NCBI GenBank assembly: GCA_964408735.1
Contig: CAYPAX010000006.1
Location: 10,932 to 74,931, forward strand
DNA length: 64,000 bases
Reading direction: 5' to 3'
Source: UBA7887 sp964408735
GTDB lineage: Bacteria; Pseudomonadota; Alphaproteobacteria; UBA7887
Positions 9,101 to 16,700 of this stretch are shown in pieces. Made by a program: the position numbers and the translations under genes. Every line of letters begins with the position of its first letter. The first letter of the stretch is position 1. The notes beneath the pieces are model-generated. The model had not been told where the DNA came from. It saw nothing but the letters and a program-made list of their open reading frames with translations, and did not search any database.

Positions 9101-9465
9101 AGATCGTGCGCCGCGATCCGCCACGCCGGTTCTCGGTCGGCCATGATGGCGAGATCGCTCTGTCCCATTGTGCCGACGTGGCGCTGACGCCTGACGAACA
9201 GGTCACTTTCACCAGCGACTCGGGCAGCGAATACGATGTGGTGCGCAAGGCCTGGGGCTATTACGCGACGCCATCGCTCAACCGGCGGCTGCCCGGCCAC
9301 GGGCTGCGGCCGGCCCTGGTGCGCAGTGGCGAGGCGACTTATTTGCTGCTCGTCGAGCGAGACGCGGAACAGGCGTTTCACGCTTATTTGGAGAGCCAGA
9401 ACATGGAAGTCATTCTTTGGCTCGATGGGCCGGCGGATGTGTTGCCAAGGCAGGAAGGAAACTAG
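9097..9465 (+). CDS. Unrecognised 122-residue cytoplasmic protein
   Basis: No family recognised. It lacks a signal peptide or membrane span and begins KIVRRDPPRRFSVG. The middle has FTSDSGSEYDVVRKAWGYYATPS and HGLRPALVRSG, and the end a hydrophobic strand MEVILWLDG. The codon pattern matches the neighbours, the start overlaps the upstream stop (ATGA), and a methyltransferase begins 3 bp downstream, so it is very likely translated. A small partner or sugar-binding accessory of the adjacent cytidylyltransferase or methyltransferase is possible, but that is only positional inference. Confidence 0.7.
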   Translation: MKIVRRDPPRRFSVGHDGEIALSHCADVALTPDEQVTFTSDSGSEYDVVRKAWGYYATPSLNRRLPGHGLRPALVRSGEATYLLLVERDAEQAFHAYLESQNMEVILWLDGPADVLPRQEGN

Positions 9466-9468
9466 AGC

Positions 9469-10221
9469 ATGAGCCAAGCTGCGGAAAAGATGCGGCAAAC
9501 CTGGGACGAGTCGTTCGAAGCGCAGATCGCCAGCGGCGCCTACAACACCTCGCCGGTCGAAGCGGTGGTACGCAGCGTCGCCTACTATTTGCGAGCCCGC
9601 TTTACCGCCGAAGACCATCGCGCGCTTCATTTCCTCGATCTCGGCTGCGGTGCAGGGCCGAACATGCTCTGGTTGGCGGAAAAGGGCATCAAGGCAAGCG
9701 GCATCGATATTTCGCCGAACGCGCTTGCCCTGGCGCGCGAGACCTTCGCCCGCCGCCAACTCGGCGACCGGCTGGGCGAGCTTTGTGAGGGGTCGGTCAC
9801 TGATTTGCCCTTTGTAGACGAGAGCCTGGACGGCGCCGTCGAAGCCTGCGTGTTCCAGCATCTCGACCGGGAAAATCGCCAACGAGCGTTTGCCGAGGTC
9901 GGTCGCGTGCTGAAGCCGGGCGGCGTGTTTGTCGGCTATATGCTCTCCGACAACCACTCTATCTATCTCCAGCAAAAGGAGCGGCAGGATCCTACCGATC
10001 CTGGCACCGTGTCGCTCAGTGCCGATGGTGGCAGCAAGTTTCATCTTGGCAATATCGGGCTCTCTCATTTCTTCGATCGGTCGGAGTTTGCCACGCTGTT
10101 GGCGGGCTGGAGCAGTGTCGATCCTTGCGAGAATGGTTACGATATCCCGCAGGAGGAGGCTACGCGGCGCGGATACGAGCGCTATCACCAAGGCATGTGG
10201 ACGGTTTACGCGGTAAAGTAG
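9469..10221 (+). CDS. Class I SAM-dependent methyltransferase
   Basis: 250 residues. Motif I reads FLDLGCGAGPNMLWLAEKG, motif II ASGIDISPNAL, and a later RVLKPGGVFVGYM is typical of the Methyltransf_11/25 fold. The N-terminus (KMRQTWDESF) resembles small-molecule and sugar methyltransferases. It sits 2 bp before an asparagine-synthase homologue that lacks its glutaminase cysteine. Likely modifies the sugar or an amide/carboxyl group made nearby; substrate unknown. Confidence 0.83.
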   Translation: MSQAAEKMRQTWDESFEAQIASGAYNTSPVEAVVRSVAYYLRARFTAEDHRALHFLDLGCGAGPNMLWLAEKGIKASGIDISPNALALARETFARRQLGDRLGELCEGSVTDLPFVDESLDGAVEACVFQHLDRENRQRAFAEVGRVLKPGGVFVGYMLSDNHSIYLQQKERQDPTDPGTVSLSADGGSKFHLGNIGLSHFFDRSEFATLLAGWSSVDPCENGYDIPQEEATRRGYERYHQGMWTVYAVK

Positions 10222-10223
10222 TT

Positions 10224-12077
10224 ATGGCGCGATTGGCTGGATATCTCGCTGGCGCCGGTCCTGAGGCCATCAATGCCATGCTGCACGCCATGGGCGTGGT
10301 CGATGGCGTATCGGCGAAGGCGGCCGCCGGCATGTTCGCCTCCAGCGATAGCGTTAACGGCTGGTTCAGTGACGGCCGTGTCACCGTCCTATTCGATGGC
10401 CTGTTGTACAATAGGGAAGATTTTCGCCAATCCGCAGGCAGCACGGTAGGGGATGCGACCCTGATCGCCATGGCCTATAGGGAGGCCGGCTTCGAGGCGG
10501 CGTTGCAGCGCGCGAATGGTGATTTCGCTATCGCGCTTTACGATCATGAGATGGAAGAGGCTTATCTCGCCCGTGACCGTTTTGGCGTGAAGCCGCTCTA
10601 CTACGCGGACCGGACCGGCCTGTTCGCCTTTGCTTCGCGTCCGATCGGATTGTTGTCCTTGCCCGGTTTGGATCCGGCGCCGCGCGCAGAATATGTGGCC
10701 GTGTTCGCTGCCGGGCATTATCGTTTCTTTGACAATCCGCCCGAGCACTCGCCCTTTGCTGCCATCGCCCAATTGCCCGCGGCAAGCTATCTGTGCCGCA
10801 AGGGTGGCGCCAGCCACGTGCGGCCCTATTACCACCCTGCCGATGGCGATGCACAGGCGGCGGAGGCGGAACTTGCCGAGGAATATCGGGCACTGCTGCT
10901 CGATTCCGTGGGCCGCCGATTGGCGCGCGCGGAGAGGCCAGCGTTCACGCTTTCGGGCGGGTTGGATTCGTCGTCAGTGGTCTGCGGCGCAATGGACCTG
11001 ACGGGCGCCGCGCCGGAGGCCTTCTCGACCGTCTACGGCGGCGGCGCTTACGACGAAAGCGGAGAGGTCGCCGACATTGTCGATGCCGGCAAGGCCCGCT
11101 GGCATCCGGTGCAGGTCGAGGCGTCGGGCCTGTTCTCCCTGGTCGACCATTTGACCGCCTTGCACGACCAGCCCCTGTCCACCGTAACCTGGTTGGCGCA
11201 CTACCAGCTCTGTGAACAGGTGAAAGACCTCGGTTTCACGACCCTCTTCGGTGGGCTTGGCGGCGATGAACAGCACGCCGGCGAATATGATTACTTCTTC
11301 TATTTTTTTGCTGACCTTCTGGCGGCAGGCGAAAGCGACCGATATCGTGACGAGGTCGCCGCTTGGCAGCGCTTGCATGATCATCCGACTTGGCCCAAGA
11401 CACCGCAAGTCGCCGAGGAAAAGCGTTTAGCGCTGACAGATTCGCAATCGCCCGGACGCTGCCGCGCCGACCATAGCTTGCTGGGGCGTTATGCGGAGGC
11501 CTTGGACCCGGGCTATTTCCGCCTCGAAACGGTCGAAAGACAGCTCGACAATCCGTATGCAAGCTATCTTCGCAATCATAGCTATAACGAGCTCTATCGC
11601 GAAACGATGCCCTGCTGTCTGCGCGCGAGCGACCGCAACACGGCAAGTTTCGGCCTGCACGACGCGTTTCCGTTTTTCGACCATCGCCTGGTCGACTTCA
11701 TGTTCCGGGTTCCCTCGGCCATGAAGACGCGAGATGGCGTGACCAAGCAGATTTTGCGCAAGGCCATGCGAGGCCTGTTGCCCGAGCAGACGCGCAGGCG
11801 CAGCACCAAAACCGGGTGGAATGCGCCGGCCCATCTCTGGTTCTCAAGCGATCTCCGTGAGCCGTTGATGGATCTGGTGGTCTCGCGCCGGTTCCGGGAG
11901 CGCGGTATCTACCGGCCGGATATCGTCGAGCGTCTCATCCGCGATCATTTCGACATCGTCTCGAGCGGCGACAGCCGTGAGAACCATATGATGTTTCTCT
12001 GGCAGTTGGTGAGCCTGGAAAGCTGGCTCGCCTGGCTCGATAGGCTGGCGGGCACGGCCGCCGGCGCGGCCGCATGA
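10224..12077 (+). CDS. Asparagine-synthase homologue lacking the Cys2 nucleophile (copy 2)
   Basis: 617 residues from ATG 10224, 2 bp after the methyltransferase. The fold is AsnB-like: an N-terminal Ntn domain (DGLLYN, ARDRFGVKPLYY) and a C-terminal synthetase domain with SGGLDSS at 244-250. The protein begins MARLAGYL, so the nucleophilic cysteine required at residue 2 for glutamine hydrolysis is missing, and upstream in-frame sequence offers no replacement. Known cysteine-less relatives (beta-lactam synthetase, lasso-peptide cyclase) use an intramolecular amine or free ammonia after adenylation. It is probably an ATP-dependent amide-forming enzyme acting on a locus sugar acid or acyl group. 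Confidence 0.85.
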   Translation: MARLAGYLAGAGPEAINAMLHAMGVVDGVSAKAAAGMFASSDSVNGWFSDGRVTVLFDGLLYNREDFRQSAGSTVGDATLIAMAYREAGFEAALQRANGDFAIALYDHEMEEAYLARDRFGVKPLYYADRTGLFAFASRPIGLLSLPGLDPAPRAEYVAVFAAGHYRFFDNPPEHSPFAAIAQLPAASYLCRKGGASHVRPYYHPADGDAQAAEAELAEEYRALLLDSVGRRLARAERPAFTLSGGLDSSSVVCGAMDLTGAAPEAFSTVYGGGAYDESGEVADIVDAGKARWHPVQVEASGLFSLVDHLTALHDQPLSTVTWLAHYQLCEQVKDLGFTTLFGGLGGDEQHAGEYDYFFYFFADLLAAGESDRYRDEVAAWQRLHDHPTWPKTPQVAEEKRLALTDSQSPGRCRADHSLLGRYAEALDPGYFRLETVERQLDNPYASYLRNHSYNELYRETMPCCLRASDRNTASFGLHDAFPFFDHRLVDFMFRVPSAMKTRDGVTKQILRKAMRGLLPEQTRRRSTKTGWNAPAHLWFSSDLREPLMDLVVSRRFRERGIYRPDIVERLIRDHFDIVSSGDSRENHMMFLWQLVSLESWLAWLDRLAGTAAGAAA

Positions 12078-12880
12078 CCGCCGCCATCATTGTCGAGGCT
12101 CGTATGGGGTCGCGGCGTTTGCCCGGCAAGCATATGCGGCCAATGCAGGGCAAGCCGATGGTGGTCCGCCTACTCGAGCGGCTGGTCCGCTCCGAGGCGG
12201 CCGACGTGATTTGTCTCGCCACCACCGAGCGCCCGGAGGACGAGGTGCTCGAGCATTGGGCCCTCGAGCTTGGCTTGGCCTGCTACCGGGGCTCCGTCGA
12301 TGACGTGCTCGGGCGAATACTGGCTGCGGCGCGCAGTGTCGGGGCCGACGTGATCGCCGAGATCACCGGCGACTGTCCGCTCGCCGATGCCGCGCTCATC
12401 GACCAGGCCATCGAGCGCCATGGCGCGGGAGACGCGGACTATGTCGCCAATGTCCTCGATCGGCTCACTTATCCCGTCGGTTTCGACGTCCAGGTGTATG
12501 CTAGCGACCTGTTGGCCGAGGTGGACCGGCTGTGCAGCGATCCTGCCCAGCGGGTGGACGTCACGCCGTATATCTACGGCCATGGCGAGCGTTTCCGCTT
12601 GGTCAACCTGGATGCGCCGGATGCGCTGCGGCGGCCGGCGTACCGGCTTTGTGTGGACTACCCGGAGGACTTCGCCCTAGTAACGCAGGTCTTTCAAGCG
12701 CTCTACCCTGACAACCCGGCCTTCAGCGCAGTCGATATCATTAGGTTTCTCGACCAACGACCGGCGCTGACGACGAGCAACGTATTCATGCCTGACGCCT
12801 TCGCTTGTCCAACTTCCGCAGGCCGGGCCCGCCACGAGACCGCGCCGATGCCGGGCATGGGCGCGGAAAGGATGTCATGA
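12074..12880 (+). CDS. Cytidylyltransferase-family protein, SpsF-like (copy 2)
   Basis: 268 residues with the intact signature IVEARMGSRRLPGKHM and EITGDCPLADAALID. It resembles SpsF, a CMP-sugar synthetase homologue of spore-coat and flagellar glycan clusters. The last 40 residues are rich in Pro, Ala and Gly and lie outside the fold. Both ends are translationally coupled: ATGA overlaps with the asparagine-synthase homologue upstream and the oxidoreductase downstream. It probably activates a sugar with CTP; which sugar is unknown. Confidence 0.82.
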   Translation: MTAAIIVEARMGSRRLPGKHMRPMQGKPMVVRLLERLVRSEAADVICLATTERPEDEVLEHWALELGLACYRGSVDDVLGRILAAARSVGADVIAEITGDCPLADAALIDQAIERHGAGDADYVANVLDRLTYPVGFDVQVYASDLLAEVDRLCSDPAQRVDVTPYIYGHGERFRLVNLDAPDALRRPAYRLCVDYPEDFALVTQVFQALYPDNPAFSAVDIIRFLDQRPALTTSNVFMPDAFACPTSAGRARHETAPMPGMGAERMS

Positions 12881-13851
12881 AGGCCGTGATCGTCGGCTGC
12901 GGGCGCATAGCCGGTGGCTACAACGAGCACGATGAGTCCCAGGTGCTCAGCCATGTCGTGGCCTATCGGAAAGCGGGGATCGATGTCGCCGGCTGCGTCG
13001 ATCGCGACGAATCGCGCGCACATAGATTTGCTGCGCGCTGGGAGATTGCACGCTCCAGCACGGATCTGACCGATATGCTGCGACAGACCGGGGCTGGTTT
13101 GGTGAGCGATTGTACACCGCCGGAAAGCCGCCTGGCGACGCTCGAAGCGGCGCTCGCCGCACCGAGCGTAACCACCGTTCTGGCCGAGAAGCCGTTTGGC
13201 GTCGATGAGCCGACGGCGGAGAAGCTGGCAGTGCTAAGCGCAGAATCCGGCAAGCGGGTCTTGGTGAATCACCATCGCGCCTACGATCCCTGTTATTGCG
13301 AATGCGAGCAGAGAGTCCGTGCCGGCATGCTGGGCTCCGTCCAGTGGCTGGTGGGGCATTCTTATGGCGGCGCGCTGAATTGCCTCTCGCATTTGCTCGA
13401 GCGTGCCATTGCGCTGCTGGGTTCGGTATGCGAGGCGCGAGTCGTGACCACCACCGCAGGCGATCCAGGGGATCCCGGCCTGGCGCTTGCCGCCGCTTTC
13501 CAAGAGGGCGCGAACGGTATGTTTCTACCCTTGGCACGGGACGGCTTTGCCGGCGTCGAGATCGATCTGCTTGGCACCGAAGGTCGCCTGCGGATCGTCG
13601 ATTCAGAGCGTCGCGTGGACTATTTCCGCAGCCGCCCGTCCGTGCAGCCGGGCTGCGAAGGCTTGCGAGTGCTGTCGCCAGAGGCTGCTGGTCTGCCGCC
13701 ACCCGACTGGCAGGCGCTGCGCCATGTGGTGGCTGCGGCGGTCAGTGACGATGTTCGCGCGATTTGCCCGCCGGCCCGTGCCGCCGAGGTCGTGACGGTG
13801 ATCGATCGCCTTAGGCGTCAGGGCCACTATCGCAACCACGCGGCTCTATGA
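12877..13851 (+). CDS. Gfo/Idh/MocA family oxidoreductase (second copy)
   Basis: 324 residues from ATG 12877 (ATGA overlap); longer in-frame extensions lie wholly inside the previous gene. The N-terminus AVIVGCGRIAGGYNEHDE is a Rossmann loop with GCGRIA replacing the usual GxGxxG. SDCTPP and AEKPFGVDEP supply the active-site EKP. Length is at the short end for the family. It is followed by a 55-bp gap, one of the largest in the operon, before the BFD-motif protein. Role: probably NAD(P)-linked oxidation or reduction of a sugar hydroxyl. Confidence 0.82.
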   Translation: MKAVIVGCGRIAGGYNEHDESQVLSHVVAYRKAGIDVAGCVDRDESRAHRFAARWEIARSSTDLTDMLRQTGAGLVSDCTPPESRLATLEAALAAPSVTTVLAEKPFGVDEPTAEKLAVLSAESGKRVLVNHHRAYDPCYCECEQRVRAGMLGSVQWLVGHSYGGALNCLSHLLERAIALLGSVCEARVVTTTAGDPGDPGLALAAAFQEGANGMFLPLARDGFAGVEIDLLGTEGRLRIVDSERRVDYFRSRPSVQPGCEGLRVLSPEAAGLPPPDWQALRHVVAAAVSDDVRAICPPARAAEVVTVIDRLRRQGHYRNHAAL

Positions 13852-13906
13852 ATCCGCGGCTGCTTATGGCAGCTTCATAAAGAAGCCAATTCAGACGGGT
13901 AGTCAC

Positions 13907-14893
13907 ATGACCCAGGATACAGATACCAAAGCGCCAGGGCAGCTGCTCACGGACGAAATTCTCTGTCCCTGCGACAACATCAGCTACGAGGCATTCCGCA
14001 AGGCAATTTGGGCGCGCCCGGAAGCCTCGTTCGATGCAGTCTGCGAGGATAGCTTGGTGGGTCAGAAATGCACCTCCTGCTTGCTCAATGCCGAAAGCAT
14101 CTTCAGCGAGGCTGGGGCGACGCGGCCGGATGTGATTGACGACGTGCCCCGGGCGCATCGTCGTCTCATACTGTCCAAGCAGGGCGTCTACGCCGTGATC
14201 GACCGCCTGTCGCCGAAATCGCCGTTCGTGCGCGACAGCATCATGCCGATCGTTGCCGGGCGAGGTGCGCGCACCGTGGTTACGCTTTCCAATGCCATGA
14301 TAGAGGCCATTGGTGCACGCTCGCCGGACTTCCGGATACAGGCCGAGATGCGTGACGGCGCCGGGGCCGTATATGCCTCGCAGGAGGTCTTGGTGCCGGC
14401 GGGTGAACGCGTCGACCTGGAAGCCTCGGCAGACCTGCCCGGCGCCGACGGCGACGCTTTCGTCACCGGCAATTGCCGGGTACGCTTTGAGCCTTGCTCG
14501 CCCGGCTATTTCGGCACCATCCGGCCGCATTTCGCGGTCGTGACACCGCTGGCGATGACGGCCGTTCACGGCCAGGGTCGTGGCCGGACAAGCTCCGTCT
14601 TCACGACCATGCAAGGGCCAGCCGTGGAGACGCAATTCGTGTCCGCGGTCAATTGCGCGAATGCCCCCGGGGAACTTGTCGTAAAGCGCTTCGACGGCGA
14701 CCGGCTGGTTGACGAGCAGAAACTGGATTTGCCTGCGCGCGGGGCCCGTCTTGTCCCGTTGGAGCCGGTATCGGAAGAGATCGCTGCGATAGCGCGGCCC
14801 CTGACGGTGCAAAGCTCCAGCGATGTCGAAACGCGATTCCACATCATGGTCAGCTGCGGTGACCCGCCGCGCATCTCACTGGACCATATCTGA
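13907..14893 (+). CDS. Unknown protein with N-terminal BFD-type [2Fe-2S] motif
   Basis: 328 residues. The N-terminus (about 18-65) has Cys20-x-Cys22, then 32 residues, then Cys55-x-x-Cys58, with CDNISYEAFRKAI and VGQKCTSCLLNAE. This spacing and the surrounding residues match bacterioferritin-associated ferredoxin (BFD-like), which binds a [2Fe-2S] cluster through CxC-x31..34-CxxC. The rest (about 80-328) is beta-rich with no recognised family. No signal peptide or membrane span is seen. It pairs with the equally unknown gene at 14907. A redox, iron-sensing or electron-transfer role is suggested by the motif; the substrate is unknown. Confidence 0.75.
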   Translation: MTQDTDTKAPGQLLTDEILCPCDNISYEAFRKAIWARPEASFDAVCEDSLVGQKCTSCLLNAESIFSEAGATRPDVIDDVPRAHRRLILSKQGVYAVIDRLSPKSPFVRDSIMPIVAGRGARTVVTLSNAMIEAIGARSPDFRIQAEMRDGAGAVYASQEVLVPAGERVDLEASADLPGADGDAFVTGNCRVRFEPCSPGYFGTIRPHFAVVTPLAMTAVHGQGRGRTSSVFTTMQGPAVETQFVSAVNCANAPGELVVKRFDGDRLVDEQKLDLPARGARLVPLEPVSEEIAAIARPLTVQSSSDVETRFHIMVSCGDPPRISLDHI

Positions 14894-14906
14894 GGCGGAG
14901 GGCAAG

Positions 14907-15815
14907 ATGTCTGACTATCAATATTTCATTCCGGTGATCAGCATCGCTCCGCCGGATGGCTACCGATTGCATGAGAGGGTGCTCGTCGATGCGATCGCCG
15001 AGCAGATCGCTACGCCCGAGGCTGATCTGCTGATCGAGCGCCGTGTCTTCGGTGATGGCGAAGAGCTGCAGCGCCATGCGTCACGCCTGCAGTGGCGCGA
15101 TGGGGAATGGGCTGGCGACGACCCTGACTTCGATCTCGACAGCATCGATGAAGGACGCTGGCGAGGAGGCGATTCGATCGGCTTCATGGAGACCCATGTC
15201 GGGCTTGACGCTGAGGAGGGCCTCTTGAGCGCGCCGCCGGCCTCGGCGAGCTACGATGGCGGTCCCACCAAACGGCTGGTCGGCTTCGCCGGTGCCTTCT
15301 TGCCGCCTAGCTACAAGATCTATCATGGCGAGGAGCGGAAGACCTTCTTCAGCGACAATGTGCTGAAATACGGCAATACCGTCGTGATTTACCAGATCGA
15401 CGCTTTCGGTCAAACGCCGGGATATCGATGGGTGGAAGGCTATCCATTATCGTGCATTGACCGCAACTCGGATATAGGCGAATCCATCGTCTTGATAAAT
15501 CCGTTCATGCGGGCGGCAACGGTGCGCATCGAGATTTCGGGCGTGGAGGAGAGCCGCAAGATTCGGGTCGATCCGCTGCACGCGCGGCGCGTAGCCGTCG
15601 CCGATCTCATCGGCGATCGTGATTCCTGGATGGGTCAGATTCTGGTCAGCGGCCCGCGGCGCCTTATCACTATGTTTGCCAAGCACTCGCTGGCCAACCC
15701 CTGCCAGATGACCACGCTTGAGCATTCGGATCCCTATCGCGGCGAGCCGACCCATCGGCCGGTGAGCCAGATGCTGCGGCGCAAAGTGGGCGGCTGGCTG
15801 TTTGGCGAATGCTGA
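14907..15815 (+). CDS. Unknown beta-rich protein paired with the BFD-motif gene
   Basis: 302 residues from ATG 14907 with GGCGGAGGG upstream. No family recognised, no signal peptide, no membrane span. It is acidic in the N-terminal half (DDPDFDLDSIDEGRW) and contains GAFLPPSYKIYHGEERKTFF. The C-terminal 130 residues look like a beta sandwich, with a strand order (SIVLINPF, VRIEISG, RKIRVDP, GQILVSGPRRLITMF, LEHSDPY) resembling the end of the preceding protein. The ATG of the next methyltransferase follows its stop directly. It may be a partner or paralogous domain of 13907-14893. Confidence 0.7.
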   Translation: MSDYQYFIPVISIAPPDGYRLHERVLVDAIAEQIATPEADLLIERRVFGDGEELQRHASRLQWRDGEWAGDDPDFDLDSIDEGRWRGGDSIGFMETHVGLDAEEGLLSAPPASASYDGGPTKRLVGFAGAFLPPSYKIYHGEERKTFFSDNVLKYGNTVVIYQIDAFGQTPGYRWVEGYPLSCIDRNSDIGESIVLINPFMRAATVRIEISGVEESRKIRVDPLHARRVAVADLIGDRDSWMGQILVSGPRRLITMFAKHSLANPCQMTTLEHSDPYRGEPTHRPVSQMLRRKVGGWLFGEC

Positions 15816-16700
15816 ATGTCAGCTGCCGATTGGTCGGAGAGTAAGGAGAGCATCATCAACGCTTTAATCGAGAACGCGTGTACCCTGGCGCGCTGGCTGG
15901 TGCCGGCGCGATTGCTCGACTGGTTGCGCGGCGAGAGCAATTCCGTGCGTCACAGATTCTGGTTCGGACCGAAGGAATATCTCAGCCTTCGCCTGCATCG
16001 CCTGCGCGGTGGCGATTATCTGACTTGGTACGCCAAACGCATGGATGGATTCGTCAATTTCGAGACTCTGGAAACTGAGGAAACGGATGCACTGCGGCGC
16101 TTCGAATATTACATAAACGGCGACCCAAACAGTCTCGGGATCGCCCAGAGCTTCGGTCTTGAGCCGCATCACATGCTGCATGAGTTCGGCGTCGGCTTTC
16201 TGCGCACGGCGCGCCATTTCATCGACTATCTCGACGCCGGAAATTTCTCCGGAAACGATGCCAGCAAGGCGCGTATCGAATTCGGCAGCGAGTATCTCAG
16301 ACGTAAGATGGCATTCGACGCCAAACGGCCGAAGTTGATAGTCAATGCCGACAACAGCTTCGATTGGATGGATGACCGCAAGGTCGATTACTTTTGGTCT
16401 CTTGCGGTGTTCACTCACATGCCTCCGGAGGACATCGAAAAGACCTTCAAGAACATGCGCAAGATACTCAAGCCTAATGCGGTGGTCCTGTTCACCTATT
16501 CGGAGAAGGATGGCGACCGCAACGTGGAGCAACTCAACGTCAAGGACTGGTGGCACAATTTCGCGTTCTATGCCGATCTTGCCGCGCGCTACGGCTACGA
16601 GATCGAGGATGTCAGCGAGGTCATGCCGGAAAGCGTGCACATAAATGTGGCGACGCGACTTGCGAAGATGCGCTGGCGTGGCGAGGAGTCGGCGTCATAG
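15816..16700 (+). CDS. SAM-dependent methyltransferase-like protein
   Basis: 294 residues starting immediately after the preceding TGA. Motif I is degenerate (HEFGVGFLRTARHFIDYL instead of DxGxGxG). The middle has YFWSLAVFTHMPPEDIEKT and MRKILKPNAVVLFTYS, typical of the methyltransferase post-motif region. A basic N-terminus (RHRFWFGPKEYLSLRLHRLRGGDYLTWYAKRM by pieces at 46-77) may bind membrane or glycan. Its stop TAG shares two bases with an in-frame ATA that may start the next gene. Catalytic status uncertain because of the weak SAM loop. Confidence 0.72.
   Translation: MSAADWSESKESIINALIENACTLARWLVPARLLDWLRGESNSVRHRFWFGPKEYLSLRLHRLRGGDYLTWYAKRMDGFVNFETLETEETDALRRFEYYINGDPNSLGIAQSFGLEPHHMLHEFGVGFLRTARHFIDYLDAGNFSGNDASKARIEFGSEYLRRKMAFDAKRPKLIVNADNSFDWMDDRKVDYFWSLAVFTHMPPEDIEKTFKNMRKILKPNAVVLFTYSEKDGDRNVEQLNVKDWWHNFAFYADLAARYGYEIEDVSEVMPESVHINVATRLAKMRWRGEESAS

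Noticed and set aside
13852..13906. Hairpin GCTGC-N5-GCAGC in the gap before the BFD-motif gene as an internal terminator or riboswitch
   Set aside because: Only a 5-bp stem, no T-run, and the gap is too short for a riboswitch.
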